A stretch of DNA of 64,000 nucleotides, from contig NZ_BCNX01000006.1 of the NCBI RefSeq assembly GCF_001571405.1, forward strand, positions 372,001-436,000, given 5' to 3'. This DNA comes from Methanoculleus thermophilus (GTDB lineage: Archaea > Halobacteriota > Methanomicrobia > Methanomicrobiales > Methanoculleaceae). Both the position numbers and the translations under genes were made by a program. Under the pieces are notes generated by a model. It did not search any database, was not told the origin of the DNA, and saw nothing but the letters and a program-made list of their open reading frames with translations. Shown here one piece after another: positions 17,168 to 27,126 of this stretch (its first letter is position 1; the number at the start of each line of letters is the position of its first letter).

Positions 17168-17830
17168 ATGACAGGAACGATCGATCTCGCCGGCGATCCG
17201 AACATTGGTGTCTACGCCCGCGTCTTTGAGGATATCGCGATCGTATATCCCGGGGCGCCGGCGGAGTTCACCGAGGCTCTCGTGCGAGACCTCGATGTCG
17301 ATATCGTGACCACTACTATCCAGGGAAGCAACATTATCGGGTCGCTTGTTGCGGGAAACAGCCAGGGTCTGATCGTCAGCGGTCTTGCCGACGACGATGA
17401 ACTGGCTGTTCTTGGTGATTATCGCGACATCATGCTGCTCGAAGGCTCCATGAACGCGGCCGGCAACGTGATCCTCGCAAACGACTATGTTGCCGCCGTC
17501 CATCCCGATATGAGCATCGACATCGCCGAGGAGATCGGGTCGTTCCTTGGGGTGCCGGTGATCCGGCTCTCACTTGGAGGCATCAAGACCGTCGGTATGG
17601 CCGGGCATGCGACGAATAAGGGGATCCTCGTCCACCCGAGAGCCAACGATACGGAGATCGCCGCCCTCGAACGGGTTGTCGACCTCCCGATTGGTCTTGG
17701 TTCCGTCAACATGGGTACGGGGCTTGTGGGTACCGGACTTCTTGCGAACAGCAAGGGGTACATTGCAGGCTCCGCCACGACCGGGTTTGAGCTGGGACGG
17801 ATAGAAGAAGTCTTTGGGTTTTTGGAGTGA
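17168..17830 (+). CDS. eif6: Translation initiation factor aIF6
   Basis: Anti-association factor that binds the 50S subunit at L14/L24e and blocks early joining with 30S. 220 residues in a five-fold pseudo-symmetric pentein fold; repeats seen as [42 protein letters not shown]-like and [25 protein letters not shown] 17168 is one base after the L31e stop codon, which decides the start. Confidence 0.95.
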   Translation: MTGTIDLAGDPNIGVYARVFEDIAIVYPGAPAEFTEALVRDLDVDIVTTTIQGSNIIGSLVAGNSQGLIVSGLADDDELAVLGDYRDIMLLEGSMNAAGNVILANDYVAAVHPDMSIDIAEEIGSFLGVPVIRLSLGGIKTVGMAGHATNKGILVHPRANDTEIAALERVVDLPIGLGSVNMGTGLVGTGLLANSKGYIAGSATTGFELGRIEEVFGFLE

Positions 17831-17837
17831 GTCAGTC

Positions 17838-18029
17838 ATGGAGAACCAGACATTTGAAGTTGTGGGCGCGTGCATGATCAACAAAGAGTGGAGACCGTAC
17901 CGTAAGGTTGTCGCGGCCCCAAACGAGAACCAGGCAAGAGAGAGAATTTTCACTGAGATTGGAAGCAAACACCGCTTGAAGAGAAGTTATATCACCATCG
18001 AGTCGGTTAACGTAGTAACTGGTGAATAA
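17838..18029 (+). CDS. rpl18a: 50S ribosomal protein L18Ae (LX)
   Basis: 63 residues: FEVVGACMINKEWRPYRKVV and ENQARERIFTEIGSKHRLKR, ending with ITIESVNVV, the short archaeal LX form of eukaryotic L18a (L20e). ATG 17838 follows a TGAGTC spacer 7 bases after the aIF6 stop. The aIF6-LX-prefoldin order is a conserved archaeal cluster. Confidence 0.94.
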   Translation: MENQTFEVVGACMINKEWRPYRKVVAAPNENQARERIFTEIGSKHRLKRSYITIESVNVVTGE

Positions 18030-18030
18030 C

Positions 18031-18480
18031 GTGGACCAGGCAGATCCTCGCGAGATACAGACCCTCCAGATGTACTTAAATGAGTACGGGCAGCAGATCG
18101 AGATTCTGACGCAGCAACTCTCGATGATCGAGCAGCAGCGACTTGAGGCAGCCGCCGCCGTCGAGACCCTTCGTGCCCTTCAGGAGAACGGGGATGCCAC
18201 GCTTCTTCTCCCAATCGGGGGCGGCGCTCACCTCCGGGTGAAGGTGCTTGACGCCGGGCATGCAATCGTGAACATCGGGGCCGACGTCTCTGTCGAACGT
18301 GCCAGTGCGGAGGCGGTTGAGTATCTGGAGGATCGAATCACCGAGCTTGAAGCGCTTGGAAAGAAGGTCGCAGGTTCGGTTGAACAATTGCAGGGGCAGG
18401 CAACGGAGATCTCCCGCCGCCTTGAGGCGGCCTACCGGGGAGCCCGGCAGGCTCAGGCAGGCCAGAGCGGAAGTTCATAA
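18031..18480 (+). CDS. pfdA: Prefoldin alpha subunit
   Basis: Subunit of the jellyfish-shaped chaperone that hands unfolded chains to the thermosome. About 149 residues: an N-terminal coiled coil (EYGQQIEILTQQLSMIEQQR), the beta-hairpin core (LPIGGGAHLRVKVL, VIVNIGADVSVE-like) and a C-terminal coiled coil. GTG 18031 is chosen because GGTGA lies five bases before it; the upstream in-frame GTG at 18022 has no ribosome site. The stop overlaps the ftsY ATG by one base. Confidence 0.93.
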   Translation: MDQADPREIQTLQMYLNEYGQQIEILTQQLSMIEQQRLEAAAAVETLRALQENGDATLLLPIGGGAHLRVKVLDAGHAIVNIGADVSVERASAEAVEYLEDRITELEALGKKVAGSVEQLQGQATEISRRLEAAYRGARQAQAGQSGSS

Positions 18481-19571
18481 TGTTCGATTCATTAAAGAAA
18501 AAACTTCAGAATATTAAGACTAAGTTTACCTCAAGAATCGAGGAGGTCGCCGGTCCGGAGCCGGCGGCTATTGAACAGCCGGCGCTACCGGAGGCTGCAA
18601 AACCCGTCCAGCCCCCCGCCCAGTCCTCTCCCGAACCGACGGCCCCCGCAGAGAGTGTGCCGGAGGAGAAGCGGGAGGAACCTACACTTTTCAACAGGCT
18701 GAAGGTTCTCGTCCGCGAACGGGAGGTCCTTATCCAGGAGAAGGATATCGAGGAGCCTCTTCTTGAACTTGAGATGACTCTCCTCGAGAACGACGTCGCC
18801 CTCCCGGTCACGGACGAGATCATCACCCGTATGCGCACCGACCTTGTGGGCCGGCATAGAAAGATCGGCTCGTCGATCGACGGCCTGGTCGTCTCAACCC
18901 TGCGGTCCGCACTCTGTGGCGTTCTGGGTGAGGGTCTTGACCTCTGCACCTACATCCGTGAGCATGAGCGTCCGGTGAAGATCCTCTTTACCGGAGTGAA
19001 CGGAACCGGAAAGACTACAACTGTTGCGAAGGTCGGGCATTACCTTCAGAAGAACGGGTTTTCCGTCGTGATCGGTGCGGGCGACACGTTCCGCGCGGGT
19101 GCGATCGAGCAGATCCGGACCCATGCAGACCGTCTTGGCATCAAGACGATCCAGCACCAGGACGGCGCCGACCCTTCAGCGGTCCTCTTTGATGCGGTCC
19201 AATACGCGAAGGCGCACAATATCGATGTCGTCCTCGCCGATACCGCCGGGCGGTTCCATAACCGGGCAAACCTCATGAACCAGCTCGGAAAGATCCGCCG
19301 GGTCATGAAGCCCGACCTTGTCGTCTACGTCGATGAGGCGGTGGCCGGGAATGATGCGGTCATCCGCGCCGACGAGTTCAACAAGACCGTCGGGACCGAT
19401 GCGGTCGTCCTGACGAAGGCGGACATGGACCCCAAGGGCGGTGCGGCAATATCGATCGCTCACACGGTGGGCAAACCCATCCTCTTCCTCGGGACCGGTC
19501 AGGGCTATGACGACATCATGCCGTTTAACCCCAGCGTTGTGGTCGACGAGCTCCTTGGGGGTGAGGCCTGA
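18480..19571 (+). CDS. ftsY: Signal recognition particle receptor FtsY
   Basis: Membrane-associated GTPase that receives SRP-ribosome complexes. 363 residues: a Pro/Glu-rich acidic A region (about 20-65), the N helical bundle, then the G domain with [13 protein letters not shown] (about 172-184), the [10 protein letters not shown] insertion box, DTAGR and [12 protein letters not shown], ending in [12 protein letters not shown]. Complete. One-base overlaps with pfdA upstream and srp54 downstream indicate coupled translation of receptor and particle. Confidence 0.96.
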   Translation: MFDSLKKKLQNIKTKFTSRIEEVAGPEPAAIEQPALPEAAKPVQPPAQSSPEPTAPAESVPEEKREEPTLFNRLKVLVREREVLIQEKDIEEPLLELEMTLLENDVALPVTDEIITRMRTDLVGRHRKIGSSIDGLVVSTLRSALCGVLGEGLDLCTYIREHERPVKILFTGVNGTGKTTTVAKVGHYLQKNGFSVVIGAGDTFRAGAIEQIRTHADRLGIKTIQHQDGADPSAVLFDAVQYAKAHNIDVVLADTAGRFHNRANLMNQLGKIRRVMKPDLVVYVDEAVAGNDAVIRADEFNKTVGTDAVVLTKADMDPKGGAAISIAHTVGKPILFLGTGQGYDDIMPFNPSVVVDELLGGEA

Positions 19572-20902
19572 TGCTCGATAACCTTGGCACCTCCCTAAAG
19601 GATGCGGTCAAGAGGCTCGCCGGTAAGACGGTGATCGATTGGGCTGCGGTCGACGAACTGGTGCGTGATCTGCAGAGAGCGCTCCTCTCAGCCGACGTCA
19701 ACGTCAAACTTGTGATGCAACTCTCCCAGGCGATCAAGCAGCGTGCCCTCGAAGAGGAGCCCCCGAAGGGCATGGGGGTTCGGGAGCACGTTCTCCGGAT
19801 CGTCTACCAGGAACTGGTCCGGCTGATGGGAAAGCCCGGAGAGGTGACGCTTGAACCCCAGACGATCCTGATGGCTGGTCTGCAGGGGAGCGGCAAGACC
19901 ACGACGACGGCAAAACTCGCCCGCTACTTCCAGCGCAAAGGGCTCCGGGTCGGCGTGATCTGTGCAGACACCTTCCGACCGGGAGCGTATGAGCAGTTAA
20001 AGACCCTCTGCGATCGGATCAGCGTCCCCTGTTACGGTGATCCGAAGGAGCCCGACGCACTCAAGATCGTCCGGGAAGGGCTCCCTAAGTTCCGCAAGCT
20101 CTATGAAGTGATCATCATCGATACTCAAGGACGGCACGCCCTTGAGGAGAACCTGATCGAGGAGATCATCAACATCAATGAGATCTCGCACGCCGACCAC
20201 AGGTGGCTCGTGATCGATGCGGCGCTCGGTCAACAGGCAAGCGAACAGGCCCGCCGGTTCCACGAGGCGATCGGGATCGACGGTGTCCTCGTCACCAAGA
20301 TGGACGGCACGGCAAAGGGTGGCGGCGCTCTCTCGGCGGTTGCCGAGACGCAGAGCGGCATCGTCTTCATCGGGAGCGGGGAGACGATCGAGGACCTTGA
20401 ACGGTTCGACCCTGACGGGTTCATCTCCCGGCTGCTTGGAATGGGAGACTTAAAAGCCCTCGTTGAGCGGGCGGAAGAGGCGGTCTCGGCTGAGGATCTC
20501 GACGTCAACGCTATCCTCAAGGGCCGGTTCACGCTCCGGGATATGTACAAGCAGCTCGAGGCCTTAAACAAGATGGGGCCCTTAAAGCAGATCATGAGCA
20601 TGCTCCCGCTCGGCGGCATGCAGATCCCCGATGAAGCTTACGATATCACCAGCACCAAGATGCAGCGCTACAAGGTGATCATGGACTCGATGACTCCTTC
20701 GGAACTCGATGATCCCTCGATCATCGGGGGCTCCCGGGTCCAGCGGATCGCACGCGGCGCCGGGGTGGCGCCCGAGGACGTCAGGGATCTCATCAAGTAC
20801 TACAAGATCATGCAGCGGGCCTTGAAGGGCATGCGGGGCATGAGCGGCGGCAGGTTCAACATGCAGCGCATGTTAAAGAAGTTCGGCGGACCCAGCAGAT
20901 GA
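19571..20902 (+). CDS. srp54: Signal recognition particle protein SRP54
   Basis: 443 residues. N domain (1-85), G domain with [15 protein letters not shown] (about 99-113), [16 protein letters not shown] (the usual A is Q here, as in several archaea), [13 protein letters not shown] and [12 protein letters not shown]. The methionine-rich M domain starts near 300, with [13 protein letters not shown] and the helix-turn [22 protein letters not shown] that binds SRP RNA. It recognises signal peptides. Four-base overlap with trmY. Confidence 0.97.
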   Translation: MLDNLGTSLKDAVKRLAGKTVIDWAAVDELVRDLQRALLSADVNVKLVMQLSQAIKQRALEEEPPKGMGVREHVLRIVYQELVRLMGKPGEVTLEPQTILMAGLQGSGKTTTTAKLARYFQRKGLRVGVICADTFRPGAYEQLKTLCDRISVPCYGDPKEPDALKIVREGLPKFRKLYEVIIIDTQGRHALEENLIEEIININEISHADHRWLVIDAALGQQASEQARRFHEAIGIDGVLVTKMDGTAKGGGALSAVAETQSGIVFIGSGETIEDLERFDPDGFISRLLGMGDLKALVERAEEAVSAEDLDVNAILKGRFTLRDMYKQLEALNKMGPLKQIMSMLPLGGMQIPDEAYDITSTKMQRYKVIMDSMTPSELDDPSIIGGSRVQRIARGAGVAPEDVRDLIKYYKIMQRALKGMRGMSGGRFNMQRMLKKFGGPSR

Positions 20903-21480
20903 AGCGATTCGCCATCGTGGGGCATCTTGCCGCAACAAGCGGCAACTTCAGCCTCAACGATCTTCCTGGAAGCGGCGGGAGGATGGACGTCCTCTGCCGC
21001 TCTGTCAACTCCTCGTTCTTCCTCTCACACGATCTGCGGCGCGACGTCGAGTGCTATCTTATTCTCTGTGGAGAGCCCGGGCCAGAAAAGACCGTCCTCT
21101 TCCGGGGCAGCGTTGTCCGCTACCTCTCGCCGGATGAGCGGAGCAGCGCCGCCCTGATCAAGAAGGCGCTCTCGATCCCCTGCGGCGACGAGTTTCGGGA
21201 GTCGACTCCGGGCGTCTACGTCCGTCGCGGTGGGCTTTCGCGGCTCCTTGCCGAGATCCCGTTTGCGGTCCTTGACGAGGCGGGAGAGGATGTCAGGACG
21301 GCCCCGGTTCTCCCGGAGTCATATCTTCTCTCAGACCACCTCAACTTCACCCCAGAGGAGCAGGAGATGATCGAAGGGTACTCCCGCTACTCGGTGGGAC
21401 CACGGTCGCTGCATGCCGATCATGCTATTACCGTCCTCTTAAACGAGATGGATCGGAGGGAATCCGGATGGGTATCATAG
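20899..21480 (+). CDS. trmY: tRNA (pseudouridine(54)-N1)-methyltransferase
   Basis: SPOUT-class methyltransferase that converts pseudouridine-54 of archaeal tRNA to N1-methylpseudouridine. 193 residues, with [21 protein letters not shown] at the N-terminus and the SAM-binding trefoil knot in the C-terminal third ([18 protein letters not shown], then [19 protein letters not shown]). The next gene, pus10, makes the pseudouridine this enzyme methylates, and the two reading frames overlap by 13 bases. Confidence 0.92.
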   Translation: MKRFAIVGHLAATSGNFSLNDLPGSGGRMDVLCRSVNSSFFLSHDLRRDVECYLILCGEPGPEKTVLFRGSVVRYLSPDERSSAALIKKALSIPCGDEFRESTPGVYVRRGGLSRLLAEIPFAVLDEAGEDVRTAPVLPESYLLSDHLNFTPEEQEMIEGYSRYSVGPRSLHADHAITVLLNEMDRRESGWVS

Positions 21481-22706
21481 AAGAGGTTGAAGCAATTCTT
21501 GGATACGGCGAGATCTGCAACCACTGTCTTGGGCGGTTCTTCGGTAAGCGGTCGTTTGGACTGACGAATGATGAGCGGGGCAGGGCGCTCCGGATCGCCT
21601 ACGAGATAGCGGCAAACGTGCCGCACCACGAGCCTGATCCGGATTCGTGCTGGATCTGCGGGGGCGAACTCTCTCGCATCGATGCCTGGGCCGAGAGGAT
21701 CGTGGAGGCTCTTGCCGGGATCGAGTTCGAGACGTTTCTTGTCGGCACAAAGGTGCCGCCGATCGCCGCGGAGAGCGAGGAGATGGTCTGGAGCGATCTC
21801 TCCCTCCGTGACCCCGAGCCGATGAAGGCGGAGATGAATCGGGAAGTAGGAAAGGCCGTATCGGCTCTCACCGGGAAGACGGCCGACCTCAAACGCCCCG
21901 ACATCGTTGCGATCCTCGATCTTGCAGAAGACTCGGTCGAGATACAGGTCAACCCGGTCTTCTTCTTCGGCCGGTATCTGAAGTACGAGCGAGGCATCCC
22001 GCAGACTCACTGGGATTGCCGTGCATGCCGCGGGGCCGGATGCGAGAAGTGCAACTTCACCGGGAAGCAGTACGTCGATTCTGTCGAGGAACTGATCGGC
22101 CGACCGGTGATGGAGGCCTTCGAGGCGGAGAACGCCGTTCTGCACGGTGCTGGTCGGGAGGATATCGATGCACGGATGCTCGGTTCTGGGCGCCCCTTTG
22201 TGATGGAAGTGGAAGCGCCCAGGAAACGCTCCGTGGACCTTGCACTGCTTGAGGAAGAGATCAACAGAAGTGCCGCGGGCAGGGTGGCGGTCCATCTGAC
22301 CGGATGGGCAGATCGGAAGACGGTGCAAAGTCTTAAGTCCGACAAGGCGCATAAAAAATACAGGATCCTGGTCGAGATCGACGGCCCTGTGGCCCCAGAT
22401 GAGCTCAGGACGGCCCTCGATCAGTTAAAAGGTGTAACAATACGACAGCGCACCCCTACGCGGGTGTCACACCGACGGGCAGATAAAGTTCGGGAACGGC
22501 AGGTCCTCGATATCCAGTGTACGGGGAGAGACGACGATGGATACTGGATTGAAGTCGTCGGTGAAGCAGGCCTCTACATCAAGGAACTGGTATCGGGTGA
22601 CAACGGCAGAACCCAGCCCAGCCTCGCCCAGATCCTGGGGCGCACCGCACGTGTTGTCAGCCTCGATGTGGTGCTGGTCGAAACAGCGAATGAGTATGGT
22701 GAGTAA
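21468..22706 (+). CDS. pus10: tRNA pseudouridine(54/55) synthase Pus10
   Basis: 412 residues. The N-terminal accessory domain has the zinc cysteines CNHCLGRFFGKRS (14-26) and CWICGGEL, later CRACRGAGCEKCNFTGKQYV. The catalytic domain holds the Asp in GREDIDARMLGSGRPFVMEV, the signature of this family, and the C-terminal LVSGDNGRTQPSL segment. It isomerises U54 and U55 in tRNA. Translational overlap with trmY links both steps of the T-loop modification. Confidence 0.94.
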   Translation: MGIIEEVEAILGYGEICNHCLGRFFGKRSFGLTNDERGRALRIAYEIAANVPHHEPDPDSCWICGGELSRIDAWAERIVEALAGIEFETFLVGTKVPPIAAESEEMVWSDLSLRDPEPMKAEMNREVGKAVSALTGKTADLKRPDIVAILDLAEDSVEIQVNPVFFFGRYLKYERGIPQTHWDCRACRGAGCEKCNFTGKQYVDSVEELIGRPVMEAFEAENAVLHGAGREDIDARMLGSGRPFVMEVEAPRKRSVDLALLEEEINRSAAGRVAVHLTGWADRKTVQSLKSDKAHKKYRILVEIDGPVAPDELRTALDQLKGVTIRQRTPTRVSHRRADKVRERQVLDIQCTGRDDDGYWIEVVGEAGLYIKELVSGDNGRTQPSLAQILGRTARVVSLDVVLVETANEYGE

Positions 22707-22708
22707 TT

Positions 22709-23002
22709 ATGGCACAACACAATGGACCACGCAGAAAGACGCGGTATAAGTTCAAGAAGGACCTCCGAAAACGCGGTATTCCACCGGTAACCTCGGTGAT
22801 CCAGAATTTTGAGATCGGGCAGAAAGTGCACGTTGTGGTCGAGCCGAGTGTCCAGAAGGGCATGCCCCACCGGAGATTCCACGGGAAGACCGGCACGGTC
22901 ATCGGACAGCGCGGACGCGCATGGGTGCTCGAGATCCGGGATGGAGATTCGATGAAACAGGTGATTGCGAGACCGCAACATCTAAAAGCGCAGAAGGTAT
23001 AA
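22709..23002 (+). CDS. rpl21e: 50S ribosomal protein L21e
   Basis: 97 residues: GPRRKTRYKFKKDLRKRGI, KVHVVVEPSVQKGMPHRRFHGKTG, then GQRGRAWVLEIRDG. This is the complete archaeal L21e. Two bases after pus10, with the next gene (Rpb4) 21 bases downstream, as in many euryarchaea. Confidence 0.96.
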   Translation: MAQHNGPRRKTRYKFKKDLRKRGIPPVTSVIQNFEIGQKVHVVVEPSVQKGMPHRRFHGKTGTVIGQRGRAWVLEIRDGDSMKQVIARPQHLKAQKV

Positions 23003-23023
23003 TTCTCAACAGCAGTGATTGGC

Positions 23024-23374
23024 ATGAAGGTAAAACGAATCATCAGTGAAGAGCGGATGCTACTCCCCGAGTTACGTGATGTTCTCCTTTCCGTGGAGGC
23101 AGCCCGGCTCGAGTCTGGAGATGAGATGTCCTACGAACTCCGTAAGAGTATCGAGCATGCCAATCACCTCTCTAAAACCTCCGCCGAGAAGGCCCGCGCT
23201 CTCGTCGACGAGCTGATGAAGCTCGAGAAGATGAAGGAGGATATCGCTTACCGCATTGCAAACCTGATGCCCCGGACCCGGGACGAACTCCGTGCAATCT
23301 ACGCCAAAGAACGTTTCAACCTTACGACGGAAGAGCTCGACGAGATCCTCGACCTGGTAATGACCCACTTCTGA
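23024..23374 (+). CDS. rpo4: RNA polymerase subunit Rpo4 (Rpb4/RpoF)
   Basis: 116 residues: VKRIISEERMLLPELRDVLL, a central helix with HANHLSKTSAEKARALVDEL, then the HRDC-like AYRIANLMPRTRDELRAIYAKER. It forms the polymerase stalk with Rpo7, which is not encoded here. ATG 23024 is preferred to 23015 because conserved residues begin at MKVKRI. Confidence 0.92.
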   Translation: MKVKRIISEERMLLPELRDVLLSVEAARLESGDEMSYELRKSIEHANHLSKTSAEKARALVDELMKLEKMKEDIAYRIANLMPRTRDELRAIYAKERFNLTTEELDEILDLVMTHF

Positions 23375-23392
23375 GCGAAGAGGGTGATACCT

Positions 23393-23962
23393 ATGAAGAC
23401 GGAAAGGGAGAGGAAGGAGGAGAACGCCATAGTCCTTGACGTTCTCCCCATGGGGTACGTGGGCGAGCAGCGGCCTGCTTTTAAGCGTGAGCCGATTGTC
23501 CAGGGCGTCGGTGTGGACCAGTTCAAGTTGCTTGAGCTCGTCCCTAAGCCGGGTGCGGATATCCAGATCCACGAGCGCGTCTATATCGGTGACGGGGAGC
23601 GAGAGAAGATCGAGCGCGTCAAGCGGCGGATCAGTTATGAAGACCTGACGGCGACGGCGAAGCTGGAACTGCCGTTTGCGATCGAGCAGATCGTTCGCGA
23701 GAACGAGCCGAAGTTCGTCGAGTTCTTCAACAAGTCTGTCCCGATCACGCCGAAGTTCCACATGCTGCACCTGCTCCCCGGGATCGGAAAGAAGTTGATG
23801 TGGGAAGTGATCCAGCAGCGGGAGCGGAAGCCTTTTGAGAGTTTCGCCGATATCTCTGCCCGAATCAAGTCAATCCCGCACCCGGAACGGATGATCGTCA
23901 GCCGGATCCTGCATGAGATTGAGGATCCGGAAGAGAAATATCATATCTTTACATCAAAATGA
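23393..23962 (+). CDS. DUF655 family RNA/DNA-binding protein
   Basis: 189 residues from ATG 23393, set by the ribosome site GAGGGTGAT 5-13 bases upstream. An S1/OB-like N-terminal half (AIVLDVLPMGYV, VYIGDGEREKIERVKRR) is followed by helix-hairpin-helix motifs (LHLLPGIGKKLMWEVIQQRERKPF, then IPHPERMIVSRILHEIED). The family is archaeal and lies between Rpo4 and RsmA. Nucleic acid binding is likely; the activity is unknown. Four-base overlap with rsmA. Confidence 0.88.
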   Translation: MKTERERKEENAIVLDVLPMGYVGEQRPAFKREPIVQGVGVDQFKLLELVPKPGADIQIHERVYIGDGEREKIERVKRRISYEDLTATAKLELPFAIEQIVRENEPKFVEFFNKSVPITPKFHMLHLLPGIGKKLMWEVIQQRERKPFESFADISARIKSIPHPERMIVSRILHEIEDPEEKYHIFTSK

Positions 23963-24738
23963 GCGCTCCGCGGGACCAACATTTCCTCGTCGACCAAAGA
24001 GCCGTCGAGAAGATTGCCGGTTTTGTCGACGTTGCAGGCCGGAGGGTGCTCGAGATAGGACCCGGTGAAGGGGTCCTCACCCGCGCCCTCCTTGATAGGG
24101 GCGCAAACGTGATCGCGGTGGAGATCGATCCGGCCCTTGTAGAGGACCTCGAGGCCACGTTTGCCGACGAGATCGAGGAGGGGCGTCTTGAGATCATCGA
24201 GGGCGACGCACAGAAGGTCGACCTCCCGCCGTTTGATATCGTCGTCGCAAACCTCCCTTATTCTGTCTCCTCTAAGATTACATTCCGGCTGCTTGAGATC
24301 GGGTTTGAGGTCGCGGTCCTGATGTACCAGAAGGAGTTCGCCCAGCGGATGATCGCGCCCCCGGGGACGTCGAACGTCGGCCGGCTCTCGGTGATGGTGC
24401 AGACGTATGCATCTGTAAAACCCCTGCTTGAACTCTCACCGAACGCCTTCCACCCAAAACCGCAGGTCTGGTCCTGGGTGGTCCGGCTTCTCCCTCACGA
24501 GCCACCCCACCCGATCGCGGATCGGAAGGTCTATGCCGACGCCGTCCGGGTGCTCTTTTCCTACCGGCGAAAGACCGTTCGGAAGGGGCTTCGGAGCGGC
24601 AAAGATACGTTCCCGCCCGAGGTTATCGAGCGGGCGATCGCGGATCTTCCTGACGACCTTCTGCAGCGGCGGCCGGAGGACCTGACGCTTGAGGAGTTCG
24701 CGTTGATTGCGAACAGGCTTGCCGGGTGCAGAGGATGA
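23959..24738 (+). CDS. rsmA: 16S rRNA dimethyladenosine transferase RsmA/KsgA (Dim1)
   Basis: 259 residues: QHFLVDQRAVEKIAG, motif I VLEIGPGEGVLTRALL (about 35-50), VEID, GDAQKVDLP, the catalytic motif IV NLPYSVSSK (about 94-102), and a C-terminal helical domain. It dimethylates two adjacent adenines near the 3' end of 16S rRNA. Overlaps the next gene's start by four bases (ATGA). Confidence 0.95.
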   Translation: MSAPRDQHFLVDQRAVEKIAGFVDVAGRRVLEIGPGEGVLTRALLDRGANVIAVEIDPALVEDLEATFADEIEEGRLEIIEGDAQKVDLPPFDIVVANLPYSVSSKITFRLLEIGFEVAVLMYQKEFAQRMIAPPGTSNVGRLSVMVQTYASVKPLLELSPNAFHPKPQVWSWVVRLLPHEPPHPIADRKVYADAVRVLFSYRRKTVRKGLRSGKDTFPPEVIERAIADLPDDLLQRRPEDLTLEEFALIANRLAGCRG

Positions 24739-25313
24739 GCGACCGGAAGGTCCCGGACCAGGTCTATTCTCCCGCCGAAGACTCCGCTCTTCTTCTCCGG
24801 GCGGCGCTCCGCGAGATCCACCCGACCGACCGGGTGCTCGAAGTCGGGACCGGGAGCGGATACGTCGCGGCTGGCCTCCTGAACCGGGCGGCCAGGGTTC
24901 TTGCGACCGATATCAACCCCCACGCGGTGGCATGCGCCCGCGCCCGGGGGGTCGCGGTGGTCCGGACGGACCTTTTTGCGGGCCTCTCGGGTCCGTTCGA
25001 CCTCATCCTCTTCAACCCCCCTTACCTGCCGACCGCCCCTGAGGAGCGGATCGACGACTGGCTGGAGTATGCTCTCGACGGCGGGCCGACGGGAAGGGTG
25101 GTGATCGAGCGGTTCATCGGGGACGTCGGCAGGGTCCTTGCTCCGTTCGGGCGGGTCCTGCTCCTCGTCTCTTCGCTGACCGGGCTCGATGAAGTCCGGG
25201 ATCTCTTCGCCCGGGGGGGTTTTGTCTCGTTCATCGTCGACGAAGAGGCGCTCGAGGGGGAGCGGCTCTACGTCCTCCGGGCGATGCGGGACCTCTGTCG
25301 GATGGGTGCGTGA
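24735..25313 (+). CDS. HemK2/Mtq2-type protein methyltransferase
   Basis: 192 residues. Class I methyltransferase with VYSPAEDSALLL, motif I VLEVGTGSGYVAAGLL, and the NPPY motif in LILFNPPYLPT, which marks N-methylation of Gln or Asn side chains. The size and the absence of the N-terminal PrmC domain point to the archaeal/eukaryotic HemK2 branch, which methylates release factor aRF1 at GGQ. ATG 24735 overlaps the rsmA stop. Last gene of the long operon. Confidence 0.87.
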   Translation: MSDRKVPDQVYSPAEDSALLLRAALREIHPTDRVLEVGTGSGYVAAGLLNRAARVLATDINPHAVACARARGVAVVRTDLFAGLSGPFDLILFNPPYLPTAPEERIDDWLEYALDGGPTGRVVIERFIGDVGRVLAPFGRVLLLVSSLTGLDEVRDLFARGGFVSFIVDEEALEGERLYVLRAMRDLCRMGA

Positions 25314-25504
25314 GCGAGGCCCGGGTTCTGTCACCGTCCCTCCTCTCTTGGTGGGTTCGTGCTAAAAATCCTATCCGTTTTGTTCGATATAGATGTCTGA
25401 TTTAGTGCCGGATAGGTCTTAATTTTTGATTTAGCAGGTAATTTTGGTAATGTGTTTCGGCTAATATTTATCATCTAACCATACATATAATAATAAGTTT
25501 TGCA

Positions 25505-26884
25505 ATGCAGTATTCCAATAACACTCTCACCGAAGGATCGGTCGGGAAAGGCCTCTGGATAGTGGCGCTCCCGATCATCATCAGCAACTTTCTTTCGAGC
25601 ATCCTTGAGGTGGTGGATATGTATTTCATCGGCAAGCTCGGCGACGTCGCGATCGCCGGCGGAGCGATGAGCATATCCATCGTACTGGTGCTTACAACAG
25701 TGATCTTTGGGACAGTGACAGCAACGGCTGCATTCGTCTCGCGAGCCTACGGGTCCGAGCGGTTTGAGCGCATCCCGGTGATCCTTGCACATTCGCTGTA
25801 TCTGGCACTCGCCTTCTCGGCGGTTCTGATGGTCATCGGCATCTTCTGGCCGCAGGATCTCCTCCTGCTTCTTGGGGCGGAGAGCGAGGTTGCAGAGACA
25901 GGAGCACGCTTCCTCTCCCCTGTCCTGATAGGGATGTTTGTCTTCGTCACATTGATGATCTTGACGACCGTCTTTCAGAGTACGGGTGACTCGAGAACGC
26001 CGATGTTCGTCATGATCGCCGTAAATCTCGTGAACATCGTTCTCAACCCGACACTGATCATGGGTCTAGGCGGTCTCCCGGCGTTCGGGATCGCCGGGTC
26101 TGCGTATGCGTCTCTCGCATCGCGTACGATCGGTGTACTGCTCCTGATTGGGGCGATGTATCTCCCATCCCGGAAGGACGGTGTGATCAAGTTCCCGAAG
26201 ACGTGGACGTTTGAGCCACAGTTAATCAAGGATATCGCGAAGGTCATGATCCCCTCGGCTGTACAGAGCGGGGTCAGAAGTTTTGCGTTCCTGGGGATGA
26301 CGGCGATCGTAGCACTCTACGGCACGGCGGCGGTGGCAGCATACGGTATCTGCCAGCGTCTGGATATGCTGGGTCTGATCTTCGTGATGGGGCTCTGCAC
26401 GGGAGTCGCGGTGATGGTCGGGCAGAATCTGGGAGCGGGAAAAGTAGAAAGAGCGGAGAAAGCCGTGAGAATCGCGCTGGTTGTGAACGCCGCGTTTATG
26501 GCGCTGGTGGGTATCCTGTATCTGTCGCGTGCAGAGTCACTCCTTGCGATATTCGGGGCGACGGGCGAGTCGCTTGCAGACGGTATCCTGTTCATGCACA
26601 TAGTCCCGTTGTCGTACTTCTTGATCGCTATGGCGATGACGATGGGATTTGCGATGAACGGTGCGGGGATGACGAGACCCGGCATGTATGCGGCGGTTGC
26701 CGGGCAGTTGATCGTGCAGGTGGGCCTTGCTTCGATCTTTGTGACGATGGGCATGCCGCTGCAGTTCATCTGGTTTGCAGTGGTCTGCGGCACTGTGGTG
26801 GTGTTCCTGTGCGACCTGTTCTTCTACAGACAGGGGGCCTGGAAGACAAAGAAGCTGAACCTCGGCGGGGAGAATTGCTCCTGA
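25505..26884 (+). CDS. MATE-family multidrug/cation efflux transporter
   Basis: 459 residues in about twelve membrane segments, arranged as two six-helix halves. Family motifs are GSVGKGLWIVALPIIISNFLSSILEVVDMYFIG at the N-terminus (split here as helix 1), FVTLMILTTVFQSTGDSRTPM and the half-2 equivalent AMTMGFAMNGAGMTRPGM. It exports organic cations or drugs in exchange for Na+ or H+. Monocistronic: the AT-rich stretch before it has the TATA-like ACATATAATAAT near 25484, and TCTTTTTT follows the stop. Confidence 0.93.
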   Translation: MQYSNNTLTEGSVGKGLWIVALPIIISNFLSSILEVVDMYFIGKLGDVAIAGGAMSISIVLVLTTVIFGTVTATAAFVSRAYGSERFERIPVILAHSLYLALAFSAVLMVIGIFWPQDLLLLLGAESEVAETGARFLSPVLIGMFVFVTLMILTTVFQSTGDSRTPMFVMIAVNLVNIVLNPTLIMGLGGLPAFGIAGSAYASLASRTIGVLLLIGAMYLPSRKDGVIKFPKTWTFEPQLIKDIAKVMIPSAVQSGVRSFAFLGMTAIVALYGTAAVAAYGICQRLDMLGLIFVMGLCTGVAVMVGQNLGAGKVERAEKAVRIALVVNAAFMALVGILYLSRAESLLAIFGATGESLADGILFMHIVPLSYFLIAMAMTMGFAMNGAGMTRPGMYAAVAGQLIVQVGLASIFVTMGMPLQFIWFAVVCGTVVVFLCDLFFYRQGAWKTKKLNLGGENCS

Positions 26885-27126
26885 AAACCTCTGATAATCT
26901 TTTTTGGACAGGGCCCGCAAGGGTCTCCAGTCCCGCGCATCGTCAGGATGTCGCAGACACCCTTCAAGAACACCAAATCCTTGATTTTTCTTCGCGAACG
27001 TTGCGGTTCAAAACCTGACGACTTCTTGCGAAGCGGGGAATCGTTCAGTGGAGGGGTTTCGCATGCCCCCATGGTCCGTCTTGAGGTCGAGGCGGTCAGA
27101 AAAAGAGGATTGGTGGGAATCCCGGC
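26885..27126. other. Intergenic region between convergent genes
   Basis: 242 bases between the MATE stop and the end of the radical SAM gene. It starts with a T run at 26899-26904, the likely MATE terminator. A few short open frames exist, with no ribosome site or recognisable product. Nothing else was seen. Confidence 0.5.
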
